Positions 1-12,392 of a stretch of 64,000 nucleotides of DNA are shown piece by piece. The stretch's first letter is position 1. Each line of letters starts with the position of its first letter. The stretch is from Trichoplax sp. H2. Taxonomy: Eukaryota > Placozoa > Uniplacotomia > Trichoplacea. The stretch covers positions 310,001 to 374,000 of the forward strand of contig NOWV01000013.1 of NCBI GenBank assembly GCA_003344405.1. The letters are read 5' to 3'. The notes beneath the pieces are model-generated. The model searched no databases, was not told where the DNA came from, and saw only the letters and a program-made list of their open reading frames with translations. Both the position numbers and the translations under genes were made by a program.

Positions 1-269
1 TTATGGTAGAATAGTCCTTGACATCGTACAGTTATAATCGCTTATTGTCGATAATAATGTAATAAGCAACATCCCAGTACTGTACTAAACTGGATATATT
101 ATGGATACTCTATTTTGAAATCAGTTTCCACAGAATAAGAAGAAATGAGACTATTAAACGTCGATATTAATTAACTTGAAATTTTAATATTAACTTTATG
201 TACTTTTACTAATAAAATAATATCAAAAATATCGCCATTTTTACACATTATCATCAATATCAATCAAAG

Positions 270-3200
270 GGACGAGAAGAAGGTGCAGAAATTGATCCAT
301 GGGAAGATGCCGATTTCTTTGTTTATAAAGTCACCGATCGTTATGGTTTTTTACAGTAAGCTCTTTATTATTCACAGCGTTTGTTGTAGTTATTGATAGT
401 GAGCTTGAATGGCCGTACTAATTTAAATGAAGTAATCCTGGCCTTAAATGTATGCAAGTGTAAAAATTAACGTATCAAATCAAATAACTTAGGTAGTGTT
501 ACCATGCCTGATGATCACGTAGAAATATTCACAGTCTTCAATCATACTCCATACATTATTGCCCTTAATATTCGCGGATTAATTAATTAAACTGAATTGA
601 TTAAAACATTTTACATAGAGGACGCACATATAATTATATCTTAAGCTTATATTGTAATCCAAAATATTAAGTACTAAACGTTATTTCGACAATTACTTAT
701 CAAATAGCAAGGAGCCCCTACCCAAACGTACGGAGTTAGAAGCGAAAGCATTGCTAATCGAACGGTCAAGAGAAATTAAATGGTTAAAAATGTTAAAAAA
801 TTGGGATAAATCGCTTCTTTCTGATAAGGTTGATAGAATTATAACATTATTCTTAAAAATTAAGGTTAATTTCGTAGTCAAAAACAAAATACTGTATATA
901 ACATGCATAGGTTAACGCCTTATTCGTAAATTGTGATTATCAACAGCTAAATAGTAAGGTTCAGTAATGCAATTTTTTCTCGTTTTATTTCAATTACTCA
1001 TCATAAATACATATCTGAATATTAATTATTTAACCAAAGCGATTATTTTTTTAATTATCGAATGCTACTAATAATAGCTATCCAAATTTGTAATTTTTCT
1101 GAGCGCCTTATACCATTATCGAATGGATACACTCGTACTTTAATTAAGAACAATTTTTATCTCATAATTTTCGAAACCTTCTAGTTGCGTAACCGAGTTT
1201 ATAAGGGTATACCGAATTCTCTACGTAGTCAGGCATGGAGTCAAATTCTACGCTTAGATAAAATCAAATTAAATAAAGAAGGCTTCTATGATGTAAGTGA
1301 AGGATTTCTCTTATACAAAAAGTTATACTAGGTATAGGGTCATTTTCTTATTAAAAATAAGATTATCTAAGTTGATTTTTAACCTATATATGATTCTGCA
1401 TGTAGTACCTACATACATCAAGTATGATTAGGGCCTGCTATTGCTGAAATTGTCAGAAGTTGTGATAATTTAAAGCATAATTATCATTCATTGATTATTG
1501 CATTGGTTTTATTACTTTTATTTCCCAGCAAGCTAAACTATTGGCTAGACGTACTTCTCCCGATATAAGGCAGATTGATTTGGACGTTAACCGAACATAT
1601 CGTAATCACATCATGTTTCGTGATCGTTATGGTATAAAGTAAGTATTCCTCCACTTCCTGCGGTAAAGTAATCAAATTCATAATATTAGAGGACACTTAC
1701 GGTAATTTGTTCAATATAAAGCATAGTCATATCTTTCTTGCTAAGAATTATAAAAAATTTATAGATTTTAATGAGTGCACTTTGATGGAGATATTTAACT
1801 AGTAAATTGTTTCCTTCAATAAAACTTATGTTTTCTATTCACTAGTTTATCACGCATTGTAACTTTATTATATCACTAAAATTTATCTTTTATTGTACTT
1901 AAGGCAACAGGCTCTATTTCATGTACTTGCCACATATTCGATGTATAACACGGTAATTATTCCTAACATTTCGAAAATATTGTTTTTTGATGTGCTTTAG
2001 TATAGATATCATTACTGTAACATAATACACATGTACAAAGATACATAGTATTCCTCTGCTTGTGCACTTATGCAATAAAATATCCTTACAGGAAGTTGGT
2101 TATTGTCAAGGAATGAGTGGTATTGCAGCTCTGTTGCTGATGTACTTTAATGAAGAGGTACTAGTCTTATTTAAGTTTGCAGTTTACGAGTGCAAATTAC
2201 GGGTTTAATCTGATTTAATTTCGTCCGAATACTGTCTAGGATGCTTTCTGGGCTTTATCTTGTCTCCTTTCTGATAGAATGCATGGAATGCACGGTGATT
2301 ATTTATAACTTGCGCTAAAATTATACAAGATCTAAAGACACATTTTATTAATTGACCTGTATTTATCATAGGGTTATTCAAGCCTGGATTTCCAAAATTA
2401 CTCAGACTTCAAGAGCATCATGAAAAAATTTGTAAAAAACTTTTAACAAAACTTCACAAGCATCTTGTAAGTTAAGAGTGCTATCGACAGTTACACCAAG
2501 TATTACAGTTATTATTGTCTGTCCTTAACAGAATTTCTTGTTATCAAAGAGTAAGTTCAGAATATGTATTACTTTTGCAGAAAAAAATTGAAGTCGACGC
2601 TAGAATATATTCAATGAAATGGTTTTTACAATGCTTCCTTGATAGGGTCTGCAAAAGATTTACCCATATTTAAAATTGCACTTTTTAACTATAATATCGC
2701 TTGTATCAATAGATCAATCAATCCATGATTATTTAATATTACCATCTTCGAACGTAAATTCTTATTGTTATTTGGATTTCATCCTAGTTGCCTTTTTCGT
2801 TAACTCTGAGAGTTTGGGATGCTTTTATATTTGATGGCGATAGAGTTCCTATTGCCATGGCGTTCTTGGTTATTAAGCTATACAAGAGTAAGCTAATAAG
2901 TGATTAGCGTTTCGTTTTTGTATACGTGTGCTAATTAGTTTCCATATTTTTATTTTATAATCACTTGACTTATCTAATTATATTTGATACCAATTTCAGA
3001 ACAATTATCTAAAATGAGCTTTGATGAAGCAATGTCTCATTTGCAAACTATGGAGAATCATAACTTCAACGATGATGAAATTATGGAAATGTTGCAAGCA
3101 ACAATGCTAGAACTTCGGCGAAATGGCTTAGACCATCCTGGACCATCTCAAATAACAGAACAAGCTCCTCCACCTCCTAGAAACATAGATGAATTTACGT

Positions 3201-3502
3201 CTCGAGTTAATTTTTCCAGACATATTCGCGATATAAATTATAAGCATCCTCGAATGAAAAGAAATAATAGTTTTAAGGAAAGCATTAACGCAATGTATAA
3301 CAATGATGATCCGGTTGCGCCACCAAATGCAAACGAACCCGATGATCCTGGCGACAATATTCGCCATAACACAAAGGATAATCACAAAACTACGGTTATT
3401 CCTAATGTAACGGCAAAATCTTCAGGTAGTCCTTTGAAATCAACTAGTTATGGCCTAGGCAATCCTACAGATGCTAATGGACATGTTCCAGTTTCCGTAT
3501 AA
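270..3502 (+). CDS. USP6NL: USP6NL/RN-tre-type TBC domain Rab GTPase-activating protein, 5' partial
   Basis: Exons read at 270-355, 708-828, 1185-1292, 1529-1638, 1904-1952, 2092-2157, 2240-2294, 2372-2466, 2581-2646, 2788-2887 and 3000-3502. All have GT-AG borders and the frame stays open for 452 residues. The product begins inside the conserved pre-TBC segment ([20 protein letters not shown]) and carries a complete TBC domain. Both catalytic fingers are visible: the arginine finger in [11 protein letters not shown] and the glutamine finger in YCQGM. Family members stimulate GTP hydrolysis on endocytic Rabs such as Rab5. The last exon encodes a low-complexity tail of about 165 residues with a proline run (APPPPR); it is much shorter than the vertebrate tail that binds EPS8. 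The initiator methionine and first exon are not visible and probably lie upstream of base 1. Closely related TBC1D proteins are the main alternative name. Confidence 0.9.
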
Positions 3503-4777
3503 TAATATTATGATAATACGACATTAATGATCAGGATATTTATCCATCAGAGATTTTTAATTTGAATGTTACGTTATACATTTTACAATCCCTTTTACAG
3601 ATGTAGTAATGTAGGGAGTACTAATGGTTCTAATCTTTACTTTTCTTTCTCATAATCTTTCAGATAATGGTTTACAAGAAGCATGTTTTTAGGTCATATT
3701 TATAAGATCCTGAATATTGTATTTATAAAATTATTTCTGTACGATTTGCCGATTAAAAACATTGGCTAATTATTCGTTGCTGTACGGTATTACTGTGACG
3801 TCTGGACATCTACTAGAATTTGTGAGTTTATGATATTGTATAATCTTATGAATTGATTGCTACATTACAGACATAAAACTGTGGCAAAAAAGAATTTGTA
3901 TAATTTACAGTGAACTAAATGAAATTGTTATATTATGACGTTGTATTTATTTTTTACTGCAAAAAAATTGCCATTACGCGTCATATGCGTTGGTATTGAA
4001 ACTGGTATATACGTAATATCAAAAGAATGCATAATTATGTAATTTACGAATATGTTCTTTATGTATTAAACGTTTTGTATCTTCTGCTTCAATTCGCTAT
4101 TTTGTAAGTTGTATAAAATATTGATCAGAAAAAAAGGGTTGTGTTGATAAATATTTCTTTTATCTGCTATTCGATCTATTCAGGATTATCAGTAATTATT
4201 TGAAGTTAAGCTATCAAATTTTGAAATTTTCTGCTTGAGACATCATATTTTTAATGGATTTTTCTTATTCTGTTGTGTAGTCGATATTAGAAAGTTAAAT
4301 GATTAAAAAAATAAGTTCTTCATTATATTTTCTAATCAATAATTGTCATCCCAGTATAGCTACCTTAATTGGTAATTTGGCCAATGACAGAAACTTCTGT
4401 CGGTTAGAATTTATTTGCAGAGTACTAAAACACAATTACAGTTATTCGACAGAGTAAATTTAATGGACCTAACTGATACTGTATATACAATCATATGTTG
4501 AGTTATACTATATTACAATATTAGGTTTAACGGTACATTGATAATACATTGTTGAAGAGTCATGTAATTTACATTGCGATTAATATAGTCAAAACGAATG
4601 TCATTAATGACAATCAATCACTTGTTACAATCTCATAAATCACATTAAACCAGACTATATTTACATTTGGTATTCTTTTTTCATAAGCCTGCAATCAATT
4701 ATCTAAAAACGTACTCGTATAACAAGCTACGATATCAACGTGATAAAAAATTTCATATAATTCCCAAGAGGCAAGCA
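3503..4777. other. Convergent intergenic spacer between the TBC gene and YEATS2
   Basis: This 1.3-kb stretch separates two convergent stop codons and should hold the 3' UTRs of both genes. It is strongly AT-rich, with several A and T runs. I see no exon-like open frame, RNA gene or repeat in it. Confidence 0.6.
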
Positions 4778-7700
4778 TTATGATTCAAGTTCATTGATGG
4801 CAGCAATTTCTTGACCCAAGCAGCTTTTGGTAATGAAATCGCAATTCTCAATTTCTTTGATTGCAGCATGAATATGAGATGGAACCAGAACATAGTCTAT
4901 GCTGTATCAAAATAGATGAAAGCTAGTAATTACAGATTATATTTAACAGTAGATATTCGCAAACTATGAAAGCAATTGTCCTTCAATATCTTACACTGAA
5001 GAAGAGGAACCCTTCGCAGCTACGGCAACAGATTTCCTCAATATATGTTTGATAAATCCCTTACATGCCTAGTAAATTATCATAATAAAGAAATGTATAC
5101 AGTGATGAATACACCTATGATTCAATAACTCTCTGAACACTAAAGTTTCATCGTATGTTTTCAACTATGGCAGCAATAGATACCTCGAAAATGATACGTT
5201 CACTTAATGGAGTTTCTACATCACCTTTCTTTACTGTTTGAAAATCGACGCCGATCTAATAAAGTGGCAAAGTATATTTATAATTCTTAGATATTAAATT
5301 AAATCAATTACATGCAATATAAAGTATTATCGCTTACAATTTCTTTTGAAGTATCACGTATCCACTGCAATTCTGGTGGAAGTGGTGGGATAGATACTTC
5401 CTGATTTTCTGATTCTATTACCGTCCTCTTATTATCAATACTTTCATGTGCTTCACTGTTGTCGACTACATTAATCTCTGTAATAGCTTCATTATCATAT
5501 GCTGCAAAAATATAATATGTGGCACTTTACATTGCAAGGAAACAATATCGATAATATGACTCAATTTTATGGTTGGAACATTTATTTGTACCATTCATTT
5601 TCATTTTTTTAGCCTTTTTTGCCAGTTTAGTAAGCAAATTATCCGCTGTACTTAAGGTGCATGTATCTTTATAAGAATAAAAACAATCGGTTGCTTTGTA
5701 ATACATTTCGGTAAAATATAGCTTGCGCTGGATATACACACCAGCGAACGGATTAGTATGCAATTAAATTTTACGGTGCTTACCTAGTAAATCGAATGAA
5801 GTCTTACAGACGTGATTAGTCTTCATATTCTCCTTAAACTCCTTCAAATTAACGCGTCAGAAGTCAAAATCGATGATAATACTATACTGTTGTTATTTCT
5901 TACTTTCTTGTATGAAAATAAATTTTTCTCATCGAATATATATTATACCTGCTGATTCCCAGTATAAAGAAGTCGACCACATATGTGACAGAAGTTAGCT
6001 ATACCTCCATCTCGCTTGCTATTCAAGTCTACAGGTGTGTATCCATGTTGACGACACCAAATCGTAATCTGCTTGGTAGTTGGTAGTTGCACTAGACCGG
6101 GGCTATGCGATCCAATAAATTTTTTCATATCAATCGCTCTTTGCCACTACAAACATACCAAGATGGTTATATTAAGATATAATCTCAAAGGTGTGATAAA
6201 GCGTTAGGTATTCAATATGGATAGTAACCTCTGCTGCTCTTCGTTTTCCAATGTTCCACGAAAAAAAAGTTTCACAATTCTTCGCACAGTAAGGTTGTGA
6301 AAGAGGAGTCGAATTTTCTAATAATAGGGAAAGGGTGATACGTTAATAAAGAACAACTTCTTGAAAAGCAATTTCATTCCTTTGATTAAAGGAATTTCAA
6401 ATTTCCGTACCAGATATTAACTGATAAACTTTAGCCCCTTCTTCTAGTAATTGCTCCAAATCAAACTTTGTCTCAATTTCTGGTTCATATCTAATAATTG
6501 TTTTAAGATCATATTGAAATGTAAACTAAATATTTTTGTGAAGACGAAAAAGAGTCCTTACTTGAATGTATCAGGAGACGTAACTTGTTCAAACATATCG
6601 TTGTCACCAACGATTTCGGGATTACTATCTTTTGAAATCAGCTCATCCACAATTTCATCAAGATTATCAGGGCTTACCGGTGCGTTGCTGACAGTATCAA
6701 CATCTGTTTTCCATTCATGGTATAATTCCACGTCGACAATCTTTGTATTAATTCATCAATAACACATGAAAATAGTTAAAAAGTATCTGTAGACACCGCG
6801 ATATATATATATATAATGCAAAGAATATGCTAGATTCTACCGTTTCAGAACCAAGAGTTTGAAGGCCAGTATAAGTACGATCGAGCTATTGTAATTACGT
6901 AAGCGTGAAGGATGTTTAATAGGAATATAGTACTACAACCCTAGTATTTATGTAATAAGTAAAACAGATGCACATTTTATCTTTATAAATTTCCATCCGA
7001 GTATTACCTTCAAATGATGAATTACATCAACTCTCTTATTATGAGAATCGACAAAATGGAGTTGAACACGTACTGGGAATTCTCCCCAACCTCTTCTAGT
7101 TAAATGAAACGGTGGCTGACTAACAAATAAATATAGTAGGTTTAGTAATCATCACAGTTTCTGGCTGCTTCATGTGTATAGGGTAAAACAAGACGCTAAA
7201 TTAGATCAACTCACTTGACTTTAACCAAGTCATTTGGTCTATAACTCGGATGTAAGAAAAACCAAACACACTTTACGAACTGATGAATTTCAGGTTCCTG
7301 CGATCAAAGGACATCATCATTTATGTTAATAGCGTAACAATAAGGTAATATTTTGTTATAAATTATAATAATAAGTCATAATAATAACATAAGTACTGTA
7401 TATGCGAGGATAATGGTATTTTAATTCTTGTTGTAAGATAAAATTGTATTAATAATATTAAAAACGAAATAGTTTACCACCTCTTCTGTGCCTCTAACGT
7501 ATACCATCCACTTATGTGTCGATTGATTATGTTCATCACGTTGATCTAATGGTATATATTTCGAGGTGTTGCCGATGATAATTCGCTTTTTGGTATAAAA
7601 TCTAGAACTAATGTCGCCTTCATTTCTAGATGCTTTATTAAAAATGATTTTATTAACTCGTAGAGATTTTAATACAACAAATGTCGTTAGAAAACATTTT

Positions 7701-10030
7701 TTGTAAATACTTTTAGGGTAATTATTTGCAATATTTTACATTTATTAATATTACGTACATCTCTCTTGAATAGCCTTAGATTCCTAGAGTTTAAAGAGGA
7801 TCAGAAAAATCACTGTCAAGCACTTAAATCAGTTCAAGGTTCCTTACTTTAAATGTAGTATAACGCAGTGACGAAATTCATAAAGTAATCAGCTGACTAC
7901 ATAAGATTGAATGTTGTCTCTACATGCCTTGTCAATATAAGATGAATGATTTATCTCGTCTTAACTTTACTTAGGACATTATTATAGGATCTGTGATATA
8001 ATATAATCTATTGCACATTTGCGCAAAAGTACGTTATCTCAACGAGTGCAATACCAATCATCCAGGAGGCAAGATACAGTATTTACGACAGAGTTTAAGC
8101 ATAAAATGATGATCAGATACTCTAAGTATCATAGGAGTAAAAATAGCGAATCATTATATACAGTCAAGCTATTATCGTAATTATAAAGATAGAAGAATTT
8201 CTTGCTATAATATTTGTAACGTCAATTTATAAGTACTATACGCATAGTAATTTTACCTGCGTAGTTTTAGTAGCTGTCGAATTCTGTAATCTAGCTTCTT
8301 TTACAATTGATTCGGCAGGGTGATTGGGGTTAATAAATGTTAGCTTTTGCGAGCTCAAATTGCGACTAATTATATCCTCATTTTCGGCTGTATCAGGGTC
8401 TGTTGCTGTGCGATCCGTTAACTGTTCCAGAGGTTTCGGAGTACCATAAAATTTGGCGATGATACAGGCTCTTATTTTATCCAACATTGCTCGAACCTGG
8501 TAAATCCTCTACATAATTAAATCAATTTGCTGTTAGAAAACCATCGCATAAGACGGGTTGAATTGTAATCTGATTCACTATCGTCTATTGCACAAATCTC
8601 ATGCAACATTAGTCAATAATTAAGCTATTGCTTAATCTTCCAAGGATCAGTAAAGGGCTTTAATTACAACTTAATTGTAAGAAATGTTATATCCCACAAA
8701 CATGGTGGCAACTGTTATTCAATAGAAATGATCAATATGGTTTTGCAGGAGCATTTACGCATGGTACTCCTTGGGTTGATTACATCTGATTCAATAATAA
8801 TATACTTCGTATATAGGAATTGATCAGGTAGGACGATATTTAATTTGTCGTTACATTTTGTATATGATTGGATAAAAGTCGCAGGTACTGTTAATATAGC
8901 TAAAAGATAACTCGATTCTTGATTGGCTCTGCTGATATCAATGTACATTTAGCATAAGGATTATCATGAAAAGTTTGTTGAAATCTACGAGGGATAAAGT
9001 CCATTCTGTTCATCATTCGGTACATGACTGAGTATAATCACCATTGCCGTTAGTGTATAGTGAGCAAAAGTTAAGTTTATGCTCGAGTAATGGCAGTATA
9101 TAAAGAAAACATTTATGCAGGATATTGATGAAATACAGGAGTATCAATCTCTAATCATTTAATCCGCTTCATTCACTAATTTCTAAATTAAGGTGTAGGA
9201 TTGAAATTTTAATCACGTCAGTATAGCAATATGACAATTGCCTAATAGTAGCTTGCCTTGCCATTAGCTTTTTGGTGACTAGAATTATTCGATATCATAT
9301 AGATAGTTTAAGTTAAGAAGAACATAGTGTCGATTTACACCTCATTTACTCTTTTCATGAAAACGTAGACACTAAAAGGAAGGGATATCGTTTCAGTTTT
9401 GTGAGAATATCAATATCGAACGTCAGTTCCATGTTGATTTACACCGATCATGAGTTAACCTTAATTAACGCACTTACTTGATCAATAGTAGCGATTTCCC
9501 TCTCCTTATATCGTAATTCTGTATCAAACTGGTTGGTGATAATATCCTCAATCTTCTGTATTGCTAATTCCTTCGCTCCTAAACACATAGTAGATACGAA
9601 GATAGAAGATTATGAGAAGTCATGAGCCAGTAACTAGTGGTTTTCCCGCCATGATAACATCACTCCTGATAGCATAAAAGGATACGGAAATACACTCATA
9701 GCTATTCAATCGCTTTATCCCTGGCTACAATAATAATATTGACTAGGTGATATCGATAAATTTCATCCTAGGAGATACTACGATCACTAAGTTAATGCGC
9801 TAAAAAGTAGAGCTGCTATCCTAATTGCAAGTTGAGCTAGTTGTTAACGTTTTCACCATGGAGATAAACAGTATTCAGATTCAATCATGGAAAGAAATTA
9901 TCTCAACAGTAACAAGGCTAGAAAGTACAGAAATACACAGTAAACAGGTCTGCAGTAGTCACTAACCAGAGTCTTCTAATCGCATTCTTTTACGGTGGTA
10001 ATTGACATCTTCATAATCAGGATCAGCCAT
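4778..10030 (-). CDS. YEATS2: YEATS2, acyl-lysine reader subunit of the ATAC complex
   Basis: Exons on the minus strand: 10030-9967, 9578-9478, 8496-8257, about 7640-7481, 7297-7215, 7119-7008, 6885-6841, 6740-6562, 6490-6411, 6317-6229, 6146-5949, 5841-5784, 5501-5338, 5255-5184, 5068-4995 and 4901-4778. The N-terminus (MADPDYEDV) and the helix [16 protein letters not shown] match the family. The YEATS fold follows ([39 protein letters not shown]), with the Ser-Tyr and Trp-Gly of the acyl-lysine pocket intact. Downstream come a Cys/His-rich stretch ([33 protein letters not shown]) and a C-terminal helical domain ([17 protein letters not shown]), likely the histone-fold-like part. The protein is about 610 residues against about 1,400 in human; the long Ser/Thr/Pro middle is absent. 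Phases close everywhere except between exons 3 and 4, where a small exon may be missing. Confidence 0.92.
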
Positions 10031-12392
10031 TTTTTTTTTCAATCCACGCGATATATACACACACAATCGTCCAGAATTTGCTTTTATCCTATCCTAGCCA
10101 GGTTGATTATAACGTGTTCGTATCAACACGTAATAATAACTCTAATATTGCAGTAATGAATCGTCATTTGATGAGGAAGAAATGATAGTCCTGACCAAGT
10201 AGAATTAATTGGATAATTTGGCGAATAGCACTTGCAATGGCAGCTATTGCTTGCTCGAGGCAATCTCCTAAACTAGAGCTTGGAATTTGAAAGAACCTTT
10301 CCACTAGGCATGTGCATCGAGAGGGTTTGTGCTATCCAACGATTTGCAAAGTGATAGTGTACTCTATATCATGATCTATGTTATAGGACACAGTACTATC
10401 AACAGTATCAGTTCCAATCTGTATTTGCACATTCTACCAAATAGTACAAAAATAAAGGTAGAATGGGAAAGAAGATCTCGTGGAGATGCTTTTCTCGTTT
10501 CTCTATTCGGGAAAACATGGAATTATGGACTACTGTATAGGATCTAATTCAGCTGTAGTCTGTAAAATAGGAGTTACTCTAATAAAATGAAGGATACTAT
10601 AGTTCAGCTGTATTACTATTCGAGAGAAATGAAAGCAGAGATTGCTTACGCGTATATTGTAGAGCTCATTCATAGTGCTCACCAACTTGAATTGGTGCTC
10701 AAGGGTTGTTCAAAAATCTTCTCTAGCGTCTTCACTGATACCTAATGATAGAATATAATCACTGCGTTAATTTCTGCCTAGAACTACTCCTCAACCATTC
10801 TGAAAAGCCTAGTATATGTAAATAGGGTATGTAGATACTCAACGCTCTATATCGTCATTGCCAATTGGTGCTAAACCCTAAGCCAAAAAATCTCTCGGAC
10901 CTTCACTCATATAGAATTATATAATACAATCTTGACAATAATTTCTTCCATGTCTGGATAATAATTCCTAGTCTATAAAGTGATACTTACCTAACTATAC
11001 TAAAAAGAACGCTAGAATGATATAAATATAGTGCAAAATAAATGCATTAGACGTACCCGGGAGATGCATGTATGATAACAAATTATTTCGACGTTGTCTT
11101 GAAAAACTCTCAATGGGTAACGTGATCATGGATTGCTGCTATACTAATATCCAAACAAGGATATGTAATAATATAGTATAATTATTGCACTAATTATCGT
11201 CTGACAATACTCCTGGCCAATAGCAAAAAGTCTGCTATACGTAGTTATAGACGGAAAAATAAATGGCTTATACGTATTAATTATTAACCAATAGCTAATA
11301 TCATCTCAATAGCGGAATAACGGTAATATAGATATCATCCAATGCTTCTTGGGCTGTGAAGCACACTGTAGTCGTAAATAATCATGTAGAGGATAATCTA
11401 CAATAAAATATATGGAAATAAAGTTGACTATAGAAAATATAATAATTTTAGGGTAGAATATATGGAAATAAAGTTTGTAGAGTATAGAATAATTCCTAAT
11501 TGTATCTAGACTACTATGGTAGGCCGTACTTACGAGCAGTCATCTCAATCAAAATTCAATAACTATTTTTTACAATACGATATGCAAACTACTGTATAGC
11601 GCTCCATATAATATCGACTTGTATTGAATACTATCAAAACCTTTCAAATTTGACGCATTTAAGCTAAAATAACTAATGCGAGAGTACAGAAATACGTTAT
11701 GTAATACTAGTAACAAATTGTAAGGGAATTCCAGCATACCTCATTGCATGGTAAATACGCAGAAAATAAAAACTGCTTCAAGAAATTTTTTTAAAATTGG
11801 TGTTTAATAAGTAATAATTGATATGAAGGCAATACCTTCCCATACATTGTCCCTAACTAAAATGGTATACTTGCATATGTTCATGTGTAAACACCTTGGA
11901 TATTATATCAGTACGTGTATGTTAATAAAACATTTTTTACTGCTACAGCGCATTCAATAATAAATTGACTATGTTACAAATATATAAATAGACCAATCGT
12001 TATAATACATTAGATAAAATGATAATTATCGAAACCAAGAGCAGGTAATAGTTTTAAAATCACATAAAAGCATCGTTTAAGAGTTTAAATGTCCTTGTTA
12101 AACTCATTTCCAAAAGCACCACATACAGGTATGTAAGCGCATATATTACATTGAAACGATGCTGATACACTATAATACAAAAACTGTTTATTTTTTAAAA
12201 AGCTGCACCGCAAAATATGCCTTCGCGCCAATCAACAAATGCAGCATGTTAAGAATGCATTACGCGATTCTAATTTCACTACTGTATTGTATCCACTAGT
12301 TGAAACTTTGAGTATTGTATAAATGTTGTGTTTGTGTTTACTCGATAGTTGAAAAGTGCACTCTTGAAGGTCAAGATAATCATCTCAGCTAG
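10031..12392. other. Intergenic region between YEATS2 and the BH2-like gene
   Basis: Both flanking genes are on the minus strand, so this holds the YEATS2 promoter/5' UTR and the 3' end of the next gene. A T-run lies directly upstream of the YEATS2 ATG. Apart from a short tandem duplication near 11.4 kb I see only AT-rich sequence. The open frame at 10329-10547 has no recognisable domain. Confidence 0.5.
11405..11500. repeat. Two-copy tandem repeat, period about 50 bp
   Basis: The element AATATATGGAAATAAAGT occurs twice, about 50 bp apart, with partly conserved flanks (TATAGAA...ATAAT). It is a small local duplication without coding content. Confidence 0.7.

Noticed and set aside
3128-3385. 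85-residue minus-strand frame
   Set aside because: It lies opposite the last TBC exon and has no domain, while the plus strand continues a conserved protein with matching splice sites.
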